A stretch of 40,117 nucleotides of DNA, from contig CAWVSV010000008.1 of the NCBI GenBank assembly GCA_963933095.1, positions 1-40,117 of the forward strand, read 5' to 3'. The position numbers were made by a program, and so were the translations under genes. The notes under the pieces were generated by a model, which was not told the DNA's origin, searched no databases, and was given only the letters and a program-made list of their open reading frames with translations. Of this stretch, positions 16,897 through 24,709 are shown piece by piece (the stretch's first letter is position 1; the number at the start of each line of letters is the position of its first letter). This DNA is from UBA1124 sp963933095 (GTDB lineage: Bacteria > Pseudomonadota > Gammaproteobacteria > Pseudomonadales > Cellvibrionaceae).

Positions 16897-18666
16897 TTAA
16901 GCGATAGTCAGCAGCACGTCGCCCACTGCGACAGAGTCGCCCTCTCCCACATTAACATCGGCAATCACACCAGATTTAGGTGCGCTGATTTCAGTCTCCA
17001 TTTTCATAGCTTCCAAAATTAAAACAGTGTCACCTTCATTCACATGGTGCCCTGGTTTAACCAGAACTTTAAATATATTACCCGCTAACGGTGCTGGCAC
17101 TGGATCGCCCCCAGACGGTGGAATAACACCAGCAGCCGCACTAGCAGTGCCAACAGGGGATATGCCGGTCAAATCACCGCCATCATTCACAGTTACGGTA
17201 TAACTGTGTCCTTCAACGCTAACCGTGTAGACCTCTTCGCCGGCGTCGTTGGTTACAGCTGGTGATTCAGCCCCTGTAGGAACCGGCTCAAACACGGCTG
17301 GATTGTTGCGGTTTTGTAAGAATTTCAAACCAATTTGCGGGAAAAGCGCGTAGGTCAAGACATCATCAATGATGTCGCTACCGTCGGGCTGATCGATAGA
17401 TTTTTCAGACGCCAAAGTCTTATACTCGGCAATTAATGAGTCAAGCTCAGGCTTGATGTTGTCGGCAGGCCGACAGGTGATAGCTTCGGCACCGTCGAGT
17501 ATACGCGCCTGTAACTCCGCGTTCATTGGCGCCGGCGTACTGCCGTACTCGCCTTTCAACACACCCTCAGTTTCTTTGGTGACGGATTTATAACGCTCAC
17601 CCGTCAACACGTTAATTACCGATTGAGTGCCAACAATTTGCGATGTCGGTGTTACTAACGGTATGAAACCTAGATCTTCACGTACACGAGGTATTTCGGC
17701 CAGCACTTCGTCAAAACGATCTTCGGCGCCTTGCTCTCGCAGCTGACTTTCCATATTAGTGAGCATGCCACCCGGAACCTGAGCGGTGAGAATTCGTGAG
17801 TCAACACCGCGCAGAGAGCCTTCGAATTTGGCGTACTTTTTTCGCACCTCACGAAAGTAGGCAGAAATTTCTTCCAATAATGGAATATTCAAACCGGTAT
17901 CACGGTCGGAGCCTTCGAAAATAGACACAACCGACTCTGTTGGGCTGTGGCCGTAAGTCATCGACATTGAAGAGATAGAAGTATCGACATTGTCGATACC
18001 CGCTTCCACACACTTAAGTATGGTCGACGTCGATAAACCGGTGGTCGCATGGCACTGCATGTGGATGGGAATATCGCAGCTATCTTTCAAACGCTTAACC
18101 AGTTCATAACCCACGTAGGGGTTGAGCAAACCAGCCATGTCTTTTATACAAATAGAGTCTGCACCCATATCTTCGATGCGCTTACCCTGCTCGATCCAGC
18201 CATCGATATTGTGTACCGGACTCATGGTGTAAGAGATAGTGCCCTGAGCGTGCTTGCCGACATCTTTCACAGCTTTTAAAGCAGTCTCAATATTGCGCAT
18301 ATCGTTCATGGCGTCGAACACACGGAAAACATCAACACCGTTGTGGGCTGCACGTTCGACAAATTTAGCGACAACATCATCAGCATAGTGACGATAGCCG
18401 AGAATATTCTGACCGCGAAACAGCATTTGCATAGGGGTGTTAGGCATGGCTTTTTTCAGCTCGCGAATACGCACCCATGGATCTTCACCCAAATAGCGAA
18501 TACAGGCGTCAAACGTAGCACCACCCCAAGTTTCTAGAGACCAAAAACCAACCTGATCGAGCTTAGCGGCGATAGGCAACATATCGTCGAGCCGCAAGCG
18601 AGTTGCAAACAGAGACTGGTGAGCGTCGCGCAGCACAACATCCGTAATGCCCAAAGGTTTTTTCAT
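16897..18666 (-). CDS. oadA: Oxaloacetate decarboxylase alpha subunit
   Basis: Carboxyltransferase that moves CO2 from oxaloacetate to its own biotin. The N-terminal TIM barrel has DVVLRDAHQSLFATRLR, CIKDMAG with the active-site Lys, and MQCHATTG with metal-binding His. A linker rich in Ala, Pro and Gly precedes the biotinyl domain, where EAMKMETE gives biotin-Lys at residue 555, 34 from the C-terminus as expected. AAGGG lies about 9 bases before the ATG. It is the middle gene of the oadGAB operon. Confidence 0.96.
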   Translation of the reverse strand: MKKPLGITDVVLRDAHQSLFATRLRLDDMLPIAAKLDQVGFWSLETWGGATFDACIRYLGEDPWVRIRELKKAMPNTPMQMLFRGQNILGYRHYADDVVAKFVERAAHNGVDVFRVFDAMNDMRNIETALKAVKDVGKHAQGTISYTMSPVHNIDGWIEQGKRIEDMGADSICIKDMAGLLNPYVGYELVKRLKDSCDIPIHMQCHATTGLSTSTILKCVEAGIDNVDTSISSMSMTYGHSPTESVVSIFEGSDRDTGLNIPLLEEISAYFREVRKKYAKFEGSLRGVDSRILTAQVPGGMLTNMESQLREQGAEDRFDEVLAEIPRVREDLGFIPLVTPTSQIVGTQSVINVLTGERYKSVTKETEGVLKGEYGSTPAPMNAELQARILDGAEAITCRPADNIKPELDSLIAEYKTLASEKSIDQPDGSDIIDDVLTYALFPQIGLKFLQNRNNPAVFEPVPTGAESPAVTNDAGEEVYTVSVEGHSYTVTVNDGGDLTGISPVGTASAAAGVIPPSGGDPVPAPLAGNIFKVLVKPGHHVNEGDTVLILEAMKMETEISAPKSGVIADVNVGEGDSVAVGDVLLTIA

Positions 18667-18724
18667 GGCAAAAGCCCTTTACTAAATCAAATAAACAATG
18701 TGAAAACAGTAGTGGTTAAAGCGT

Positions 18725-18967
18725 CTAACGGCGCTTATTGCGATGCTGCTCAATAGCAGCTTTTATAGCTACCAACACACTAGGAGAAACGCTCGCCACG
18801 GGTACAGATTCAGTAATAACAGTGGTATCTACTGGATCTGGAAAAAAGCGACGCATAACAGCGCTCATCCCCATTGTGACAAAAACTAACACGGTCAAAA
18901 ATACAAACACAGTGCCCATGCCATAAATTAGCAGGTCAAAACCCTGTTGCATCAATGATTGCTGCAT
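18725..18967 (-). CDS. oadG: Oxaloacetate decarboxylase gamma subunit
   Basis: A small membrane anchor that holds alpha on beta and helps bind Zn. From the ATG at 18967 it has 80 residues: one membrane helix (DLLIYGMGTVFVFLTVLVFV), a short linker and a Ser/Val-rich tail ending in HRNKRR. That start is preceded by AAGGGG about 8 bases upstream, while the codon at 19039 has none. The operon promoter lies at 19063-19091. Confidence 0.9.
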   Translation of the reverse strand: MQQSLMQQGFDLLIYGMGTVFVFLTVLVFVTMGMSAVMRRFFPDPVDTTVITESVPVASVSPSVLVAIKAAIEQHRNKRR

Positions 18968-19062
18968 AGCAAACCCCTTAAATAATGCCTGCCTGTTAAT
19001 CAATACCAGACGACATTCTACTGCTTCGATAAAATTCAATGACCGATCCTAAGAATCGATTA

Positions 19063-19091
19063 TTTATACAAAATTAATGTATACACCTCAA
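19063..19091 (-). promoter_or_regulatory. Promoter of oadGAB
   Basis: On the minus strand TTGAGG (19086-19091), a 17-bp spacer, then TATAAA (19063-19068). The -10 matches five of six and the -35 four of six consensus bases. It lies about 95 bases before the oadG start. Confidence 0.65.
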
Positions 19092-19126
19092 TTCAAGGCC
19101 CTCAACCCAACCAGAAACCTAGTAAT

Positions 19127-19152
19127 CACTTACTTGCTATGGCAAGTAAGTG
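19127..19152. repeat. Perfect 26-bp inverted repeat (candidate operator)
   Basis: CACTTACTTGC (19127-19137), TATG, GCAAGTAAGTG (19142-19152). It lies between the divergent oadG and dusC genes, about 36 bp upstream of the oadG -35 box. No T run follows on either strand, so it is unlikely to be a terminator. A regulator-binding site for the oad operon is the simplest idea. Confidence 0.5.
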
Positions 19153-19237
19153 CTAGCAAACGGACACAAAATAACCGTCCAAGGCAGAAAGAGACGGCAT
19201 TTTCGCTTATCTATCAAAAAGTTACAAGAAAACGCGA

Positions 19238-19267
19238 TTACACAGAGGTTCCGAATATAGGTAAAAT
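19238..19267 (+). promoter_or_regulatory. Possible promoter of dusC
   Basis: TTACAC (19238-19243), an 18-bp spacer and TAAAAT (19262-19267), 28 bases before the dusC ATG. The -10 is good and the -35 moderate. Confidence 0.4.
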
Positions 19268-19295
19268 ATGACTCCAATGCCAATCGAGCACTTTT

Positions 19296-20255
19296 ATGCG
19301 TATTTTTTTAGCCCCCATGGAGGGAGTCGTCGATTTCAGCGTGCGCGCACTACTCAGCGGTATTGGCGGCATTGACGGCTGTGTGACTGAGTTTGTCCGT
19401 GTCACCCATACGCAACTGCCTGAAAAAGTCTTTCAGCGTTTTATGCCTGAATTAAACAATAACTGCCGCACTCAAAACGGCACAGATGTGAAACTGCAAT
19501 TACTCGGCGGCAACCCCGAATCTCTGGCCATTAATGCCCAACGAGCGGTAAATTATGGCGCTCGGGCCATCGACCTCAACTTTGGCTGCCCAGCTAAAAC
19601 CGTAAACAATAGCGATGGCGGCGCATCACTGCTGCGCTGCCCTGAGCGCGTTTACAATATAGTTCGCGCCGTGCGATGCGCTGTCCCCAGCGACATCCCT
19701 GTTAGCGCCAAGATTCGCCTCGGCTTTGAAGATCGCTCCAGCTATATGGACAACGCCAACGCCGTAGCCGAAGCGGGAGCTGCCGAACTTTGCGTACACG
19801 CCCGCTCCAAAGCTGACGGCTATAAGCCCCCCGCCTACTGGGACTACATCAACCGTATTCGAGAGGCCGTCGACATCCCGGTAGTCGCCAATGGTGAGAT
19901 ATGGAACCTTGAAGATTTCAAACGCTGCCGCGAACAATCCGGCTGCGAAGATTTTATGCTGGGCCGCGGATTGATGGCACACCCCGACCTCGCGCGACAG
20001 ATCAAAGCCCATATTGCTGGCGAAGAATATCAGTGCCTTAGCTGGCGAGAAATATGCACCATGCTACACAACTTTCACCGAGGCACAGTAGACCACTACC
20101 CCAAAAAGTATATGGGTAACCGCCTAAAACAATGGCTAATGTATTTACGCAGACACTACCCTGAAGCCGATGTTTTTTTTGAAGCGGTCAAGCGCCAGCG
20201 CGACGCCGAATCTATTGAGCGAATATTCGATGAACAATACGCCGTTATTTCTTAA
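19296..20255 (+). CDS. dusC: tRNA-dihydrouridine(16) synthase DusC
   Basis: FMN enzyme that reduces U16 of tRNA to dihydrouridine. The 319 residues begin MRIFLAPMEGVVDFSVRALL. The catalytic Cys is C98 in IDLNFGCPAKTVN. Further motifs are VSAKIRLGFED, ELCVHARSKADGY, VVANGEIWN and MLGRGLMAHPDL. The HARSKxxGY motif and the C-terminal MYLRRHYPEA region fit the DusC rather than the DusA or DusB branch. The 3' end overlaps the convergent gamma-glutamyltranspeptidase gene by 11 bases. Confidence 0.95.
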   Translation: MRIFLAPMEGVVDFSVRALLSGIGGIDGCVTEFVRVTHTQLPEKVFQRFMPELNNNCRTQNGTDVKLQLLGGNPESLAINAQRAVNYGARAIDLNFGCPAKTVNNSDGGASLLRCPERVYNIVRAVRCAVPSDIPVSAKIRLGFEDRSSYMDNANAVAEAGAAELCVHARSKADGYKPPAYWDYINRIREAVDIPVVANGEIWNLEDFKRCREQSGCEDFMLGRGLMAHPDLARQIKAHIAGEEYQCLSWREICTMLHNFHRGTVDHYPKKYMGNRLKQWLMYLRRHYPEADVFFEAVKRQRDAESIERIFDEQYAVIS

Positions 20256-22014
20256 CAGGCGTTTTTACATCGATATAATTAGCTTCTGACAAAGGTTTTT
20301 TTGCACTGGTATTTTTAACGCGGTTTCGCTCTAGTAAACGCGGCTCGGCGACCGCAACAAAATGGCCTTTAGCATTTAAGCCTATAACCTGAGTAGATCC
20401 GTAAGGTCCCAGTGTTTTTAATGCGTGTCCGAGCTTCAAGAGCGCAGCCCTGTCTTTCCCCGCGATGGTTTTCTCCAAATAAAGTGCATCGGGTCGCCAC
20501 TGATGGTGTATACGCGGCGCCGCCACCGCATCGGACAACGGCATACCGAGGCGCAGGTTATTATTTAACACCTGCACCACCTGAGAAATAATTGTCGGTC
20601 CACCAGCAGCGCCCAAACTCATGATCGGCTTGCCATTTTTAAGCACGAGGGTTGGACTCATGCTCGACAATGGCCGCTTTCTCGGCGCAATAGCGTTAGC
20701 CTCGCTACCTACCAAGCCATAAATATTGGCTACACCCGGCTGCGCCGAAAAGTCATCCATCTGATTATTTAAAAACACCCCTGTGCCAGGGACAACCACC
20801 TTAGAGCCAAAATCGGTATTTACCGTGGTGGTAATCGACACCCAGTTCCCATCTTTGTCCGCTGTCGATATATGAGTGGTGTGCTTATCAAATACATCCA
20901 GCTCTGCCTTGGGGGGCTTACCAGGACCAACAACCTTTAATACTTTATCTGCTATGATTTTTGCAGACTGCACTTTTAAATACCGCTCATCAAGCAAGCC
21001 AAGCGGCACTTTGACAAAATCAGGATCGCCCATCCAATGGGCACGATCAGCAAAAGCTAACTTCATCACCTCAGCCATTTGATGGTAGCGACCCACCTGA
21101 TCGTCAGGTTGCGCGAGATCAGCGAGCATAGTAAGAACTTGCGCGACATGAACACCACCGGAGCTCGGCGGCGCAAAACCATAAATTTTATAGCCAGCAA
21201 AATCACTCACTATCGGATCGCGATGCTGCAACTTATAAATAGAAAAATCATCGGCACTGACCAAACCACCATTGGCCTGCATCCAAGCGCCCACTTTTTT
21301 CGAGAAGTCACCACGGTAAAAGTAATCGGCGCCACTTTTGGCAATACCGCGATAAGTGTCCGCTAAATCTCTCTGCTGCAATAGATGAGACACAGGCCAA
21401 GGATCTGAATTTTTATCCAGCAGCACAGCAGCACTGCCAGAAAAGCGCTTAAACGTCTCGGCATGTCGAGCTATGCGCTTGGCGTAAATAGCATCTATAG
21501 CAAAACCGCGCTCAGCCAAGTCAGCAGCAGGCAATAACAGCTCAGCGAAGTCTAACTGACCGGCTGATTCACTCAGGTATTCATAAGCCGCGACAGACCC
21601 AGGAATACCCACCGCTAGCGGACCGGTACGGCTCAGTTCTGATACAACTTTACCATCACGTAAATACATATCGCGCGATGCGGCCTGCGGCGCCATCTCG
21701 CGCCCGTCCAAAGCCTCTACAGAACCGTCTTTGCGACGAATTAAAACAAAACACCCGCCCCCTAAACCGGAGTTGTGACCATCAACCACACCCAGCGTCA
21801 GCGCAGCAGCGATAGCCGCATCTATAGCATTGCCACCACGCGCATAAACGTCGAGGGCGGCCTTCGTGGCAAGTGGTTGCACCGTTGCTACAGCGCCGCG
21901 ACCATCGGGCGTTACCGCCGCGTAATCAGCTATACACTGTTGACAGAAGAAAACACCAAGGAAAAACAACACAGGGAGAAAAACACGGACATTGAACACG
22001 CTAAGCACCCACAA
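20245..22014 (-). CDS. ggt: Gamma-glutamyltranspeptidase
   Basis: Periplasmic Ntn-hydrolase that cleaves gamma-glutamyl bonds such as those of glutathione. It is made as one 589-residue precursor and cleaves itself before the catalytic Thr in TTHISTADKDGN (T379). Other motifs are GGNAIDAAIAAALTLGVVDGHNSGLGGG, LDGREMAP, NNQMDDFSAQPG, KRPLSSMSPT and SLGAAGGPTIISQVVQ. An export signal (VFLPVLFFLGVFFCQQCIA) is present. The start is uncertain: TTG at 22014 or GTG at 22008, and no ATG is in frame near the signal. Confidence 0.94.
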   Translation of the reverse strand: MWVLSVFNVRVFLPVLFFLGVFFCQQCIADYAAVTPDGRGAVATVQPLATKAALDVYARGGNAIDAAIAAALTLGVVDGHNSGLGGGCFVLIRRKDGSVEALDGREMAPQAASRDMYLRDGKVVSELSRTGPLAVGIPGSVAAYEYLSESAGQLDFAELLLPAADLAERGFAIDAIYAKRIARHAETFKRFSGSAAVLLDKNSDPWPVSHLLQQRDLADTYRGIAKSGADYFYRGDFSKKVGAWMQANGGLVSADDFSIYKLQHRDPIVSDFAGYKIYGFAPPSSGGVHVAQVLTMLADLAQPDDQVGRYHQMAEVMKLAFADRAHWMGDPDFVKVPLGLLDERYLKVQSAKIIADKVLKVVGPGKPPKAELDVFDKHTTHISTADKDGNWVSITTTVNTDFGSKVVVPGTGVFLNNQMDDFSAQPGVANIYGLVGSEANAIAPRKRPLSSMSPTLVLKNGKPIMSLGAAGGPTIISQVVQVLNNNLRLGMPLSDAVAAPRIHHQWRPDALYLEKTIAGKDRAALLKLGHALKTLGPYGSTQVIGLNAKGHFVAVAEPRLLERNRVKNTSAKKPLSEANYIDVKTPVKK

Positions 22015-22189
22015 GAAATTCCGGTTAGCGTAGCAGATTATCTACCAGCAAAAAAACTAAAACCAAAAGTTTGCGCCGCGCTTACCCTCGATACCCAAAT
22101 CACCACACAGGCGACCCGTGGAAACAACGCGGTGGTTGAGAAAAAAAAGAGCAAATGAAAAATGCACGACAACCCCTTATGATGCAGGC

Positions 22190-22217
22190 AAAAAAAAAGC
22201 CAACTCAGAAAGTTGGC
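22190..22217 (-). terminator. Terminator of the tRNA-Arg transcript
   Basis: On the minus strand GCCAACT (22211-22217) pairs with AGTTGGC (22199-22205) around a 5-base loop, followed by nine Ts (22190-22198). It lies 11 bases after the last tRNA-Arg CCA. Confidence 0.9.
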
Positions 22218-22227
22218 CTTCAATATA

Positions 22228-22304
22228 TGGTGCACCCGGAAGGATTCGAACCTTCGACCGCTCGGTTCGTAGCCGAGTACTCTATCCAGCTGAGCTACGG
22301 GTGC
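22228..22304 (-). tRNA. tRNA-Arg (ACG), copy 2
   Basis: A 77-base cloverleaf with acceptor GCACCCG/CGGGTGC, anticodon stem CTCGG/CCGAG around loop CTACGAA (anticodon ACG, read as ICG), T-loop GTTCGAATC and encoded CCA. It is identical to the copy at 22396-22472 and shares its promoter and terminator. Confidence 0.97.
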
Positions 22305-22395
22305 AAATTCTGTACAAATAACAGATCTTGCTAACACCATCAAACCAAAAAATTGAAGATGCAAAAAAGTTACTAATATATTAGATTTATCAAAA

Positions 22396-22472
22396 TGGTG
22401 CACCCGGAAGGATTCGAACCTTCGACCGCTCGGTTCGTAGCCGAGTACTCTATCCAGCTGAGCTACGGGTGC
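22396..22472 (-). tRNA. tRNA-Arg (ACG), copy 1
   Basis: Same 77-base sequence as copy 2, including the encoded CCA, and 91 bases upstream of it in the same transcript. A run of tRNA-Arg(ACG) genes after tRNA-Ser near csrA is also found in Escherichia coli (serV-argV and following). Confidence 0.97.
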
Positions 22473-22489
22473 ATGCTTTGATGGCGCGT

Positions 22490-22518
22490 ATCTTAGTGAT
22501 CCAACCTTAAAGCGTCAA
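22490..22518 (-). promoter_or_regulatory. Promoter of the tRNA-Arg genes
   Basis: TTGACG (22513-22518), a 17-bp spacer and TAAGAT (22490-22495), followed by a GC-rich ACGCGCC discriminator typical of stringently controlled stable-RNA promoters. It reads toward the tRNA-Arg copy at 22472. Confidence 0.75.
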
Positions 22519-22556
22519 GTACTATCTCCCCTCATAACTAGGTCGGGATATTTATG

Positions 22557-22585
22557 TTGACAAGAGTGCACCAGAGTAATTAAAT
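22557..22585 (+). promoter_or_regulatory. Promoter of the Fur-controlled gene
   Basis: A perfect TTGACA (22557-22562), a 17-bp spacer and TTAAAT (22580-22585). The expected transcription start falls inside the Fur box that follows, so Fur binding should block initiation. It is back to back with the tRNA-Arg promoter. Confidence 0.6.
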
Positions 22586-22604
22586 GATATTAATTCTCAT
22601 TATC
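22586..22604. promoter_or_regulatory. Fur box
   Basis: GATATTAATTCTCATTATC matches 15 of 19 positions of the Fur consensus GATAATGATAATCATTATC. It sits just after the -10 box and 16 bases before the start codon at 22621. Confidence 0.8.
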
Positions 22605-22620
22605 ATTTGGAGGCCAAACC

Positions 22621-23136
22621 ATGTTAAACCTTTGCTCAAAACATTGCCGGCAAGTAAACCGAGACCAAAAAACCACCAATAATACTTGGGGCAAACTTCT
22701 CAGCCAAGGCATTTACGCCCACAACAAACGCGACCACAAAACCGCCCAGCAGCTGTTTTCACGCGCCGAAGCCTTGGCGACTCTGCAATTGAATATCTGC
22801 CAGCAATCACCACAGAGCACCAATCTATGGCACGGCTTTAGCACTGTCGACATGTTGGTGATCGCCAGCCACAATCTAAGTGCTGCACTCTGCGCACAAA
22901 AACGAACAATAGATGCCGAGCATTGCCTAAAAAAACTGCACCGCTTGGTGTCTCAACTCTGCGTCAACCCGCTAATCGGTCGCGAACTTAGACTTGACGC
23001 CTTAGCCAACTTAGATCGTAGCTTATTGTCATTGACCAGCGTACTAGGAAGCCTGGGGTTAATTGAGTCCATTCAAACAACCATCAAAAACACTGAGGTG
23101 ACTGCGGATATGGCTGCACGACAGCTGTTTCATTGA
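22621..23136 (+). CDS. Fur-controlled helical-repeat protein (TPR-like)
   Basis: A 171-residue protein with a strong GGAGG Shine-Dalgarno 7 bases before the ATG and a promoter overlapped by a Fur box. The N-terminus carries CSKHC. The body shows paired helices with TPR-like spacing: WGKLLSQGIYAHNKRDHKTAQQLFSRAEAL, then MLVIASHNLSAALCAQKRTIDAEHCLKKLHRL. The SHNL motif recalls DUF2753-like TPR proteins. There is no signal peptide or membrane segment. De-repression under iron limitation is inferred from the Fur box; the biochemical role is unknown. It lies between tRNA-Arg and tRNA-Ser on the opposite strand. Confidence 0.8.
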   Translation: MLNLCSKHCRQVNRDQKTTNNTWGKLLSQGIYAHNKRDHKTAQQLFSRAEALATLQLNICQQSPQSTNLWHGFSTVDMLVIASHNLSAALCAQKRTIDAEHCLKKLHRLVSQLCVNPLIGRELRLDALANLDRSLLSLTSVLGSLGLIESIQTTIKNTEVTADMAARQLFH

Positions 23137-23229
23137 GCCGGGATAAATATAGGGGATAATGTCGACGAATATTACTTGGCACTTATAAGACCGCACTTGC
23201 TACGCCTAAGCACAATAAAAGCGAAACTA

Positions 23230-23260
23230 AAAAAGGGCCTACTCTTTCGAGCAGACCCTT
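23230..23260 (-). terminator. Terminator of tRNA-Ser
   Basis: On the minus strand AAGGGTCTGCTC, loop GAAA, GAGTAGGCCCTT with two mismatches, then Ts. It lies 15 bases after the tRNA-Ser CCA. Confidence 0.7.
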
Positions 23261-23272
23261 AATCATGTCAGT

Positions 23273-23364
<92 letters not shown>

Positions 23365-23480
23365 TTTGATGCGCAGAATAATACCATAATGATTTTAAAA
23401 TCCTAGGTTTTATGTGCGTTTTTTTTATATATAACTGACATAGACTTTCAATGGCAGGTATTGATCAAATAGCGGGCAAA

Positions 23481-23516
23481 AAAAAGCCTGTAATGATCAC
23501 TCGCTACAGGCTTTTT
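23481..23516 (-). terminator. Terminator of csrA
   Basis: A perfect 12-bp inverted repeat AAAAAGCCTGTA (23481-23492) / TACAGGCTTTTT (23505-23516) with a 12-base loop. It ends in a T run on both strands and lies 39 bases after the csrA stop. Confidence 0.88.
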
Positions 23517-23554
23517 AAATTTATAACAGACGGCTTAAACTTGCCCGTTGAGTA

Positions 23555-23749
23555 CTACTCTGATTCCGAGCCTTCCTGCGCTTGCTTTTCACGCTGAATA
23601 CGCTGGTAAATTTCTTCACGATGCACGGCAATTTCTTTTGGTGCGTTAACACCAATGCGAACCTGATTGCCTTTTACACCCAGAACGGTGACAGTAACTT
23701 CATCACCAACCATCAGGGTTTCGCCGATACGGCGGGTCAAAATTAGCAT
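23555..23749 (-). CDS. csrA: Carbon storage regulator CsrA (RsmA)
   Basis: A dimeric RNA-binding protein that blocks or stabilises mRNAs at GGA motifs. The 64 residues start MLILTRRIGETLMVGDEV, with VRIGVNAPKEIAVHREEIYQRI after it. AAGGAG lies 8 bases before the ATG at 23749; the longer in-frame reading to 23845 has no support. The leader has two GGA motifs (CAGGAT and AAGGAG over the Shine-Dalgarno), so CsrA probably represses its own translation. Downstream come tRNA-Ser and the tRNA-Arg genes; upstream is alaS, with a decayed gene between. Confidence 0.97.
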   Translation of the reverse strand: MLILTRRIGETLMVGDEVTVTVLGVKGNQVRIGVNAPKEIAVHREEIYQRIQREKQAQEGSESE

Positions 23750-24366
23750 AATATATCTCCTTAAATCATCCTGTAAGTACTGCGGCTCTTTACTCGATAC
23801 CCAGCTGGGATTTTGTAGGTGTAAACCGCGAGCTGTAGAGCCCACCTTGCGCCGTGTTGTACGATCTTAAATTTAGTATTGTCCAGCTTATCCAAAAGGC
23901 ACAACCTTTACTCTATTGTGGCCTATCGTCACTAGGTTTTACTGGTTATATTGAAAACAATATTTACGGCTTTTTATTATATTTTAATCAACAATTCACG
24001 ACCAGCTAAGGTCATTTTTGCTTTTCAGCAGGTGTATCTTAACTGTTATTCTCGCGCAAGGCCAAAAACCGAATGCAAAGCCCTTAACGCCAACCTCAGA
24101 TAACGCTCCTTAATCACCACTGATTTGTTAATTTCCGAAGATGCTATAGTTAAGATATTGATATTTTAATACGCTAACGCCAAAAAAATCCTACTCGCAA
24201 CGCCCTCACAAGAGTACATAGAGACCAACAATCGACACTTTACAGATTATATTAAGTACCAAAGCCACTTCACCCAGAGCTACTTTTACTACAGCCACTG
24301 CAGACTTTTAAGATCAATATGGCCACCGAAGAGGTTAAATCGGCGTGCATATTCCGCACCATAATC
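23750..24366. other. csrA upstream region and gap
   Basis: About 600 bases with no gene on either strand. The part next to csrA is its leader, with GGA motifs. The rest is AT-rich. I could not place a confident csrA promoter. Confidence 0.45.
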
Positions 24367-24642
24367 TCAACCTCGATATAAGCCCCAACTGACACTAACA
24401 CCCATGCTGTAATACTGAGTATCGGCAAGGCCAGAGACTCTAGTAATACCTTCACTGATATTGAAGGCGGCAATGGGATACTTCACATGGGCACTGCCAC
24501 CAAACAAATTAAAGCCTCGCGCCGATCGGGTGCGCTTGAGTTTGATGATCCAGCGCCAGCGAACTAGTGGTCCAAGCGCTGACGGCCAAAAGTACCTGTC
24601 CCAGCTGATGAGGCTTAGTGATCCGCTCCGCGACCGCCTAAA
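24367..24642 (-). pseudogene. Outer-membrane beta-barrel protein remnant
   Basis: A minus-strand frame open for 91 codons with no usable start. Its last 50 residues look like barrel strands: FNLFGGSAHVKYPIAAFNIS, then GLADTQYYSMGVSVSWGLY and a stop. Alternating residues and aromatic girdle positions are typical. Before that, the barrel-like reading moves to another frame (GTGTFGRQRLDH) interrupted by stops. Frameshift, nonsense codons and lack of start make it a pseudogene. It fills the alaS-csrA gap where Pseudomonas carries lysC. Confidence 0.5.
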
Positions 24643-24709
24643 CTAGTTTTATTGAACCAACCTAAGCATGAGCATTTTTTTGCACCAATAATTTAGCTAT
24701 TAGTAGCGC

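Noticed and set aside
18968..19039. In-frame N-terminal extension of oadG
   Set aside because: No family similarity; AAGGGG marks the ATG at 18967.
22038..22403. A 121-codon minus-strand frame across the tRNA-Arg region
   Set aside because: It reads through tRNA-Arg copy 2 and the terminator, so it is a shadow frame.
23750..23845. In-frame N-terminal extension of csrA
   Set aside because: CsrA proteins start at MLILTRR, and AAGGAG precedes that ATG at the right distance.
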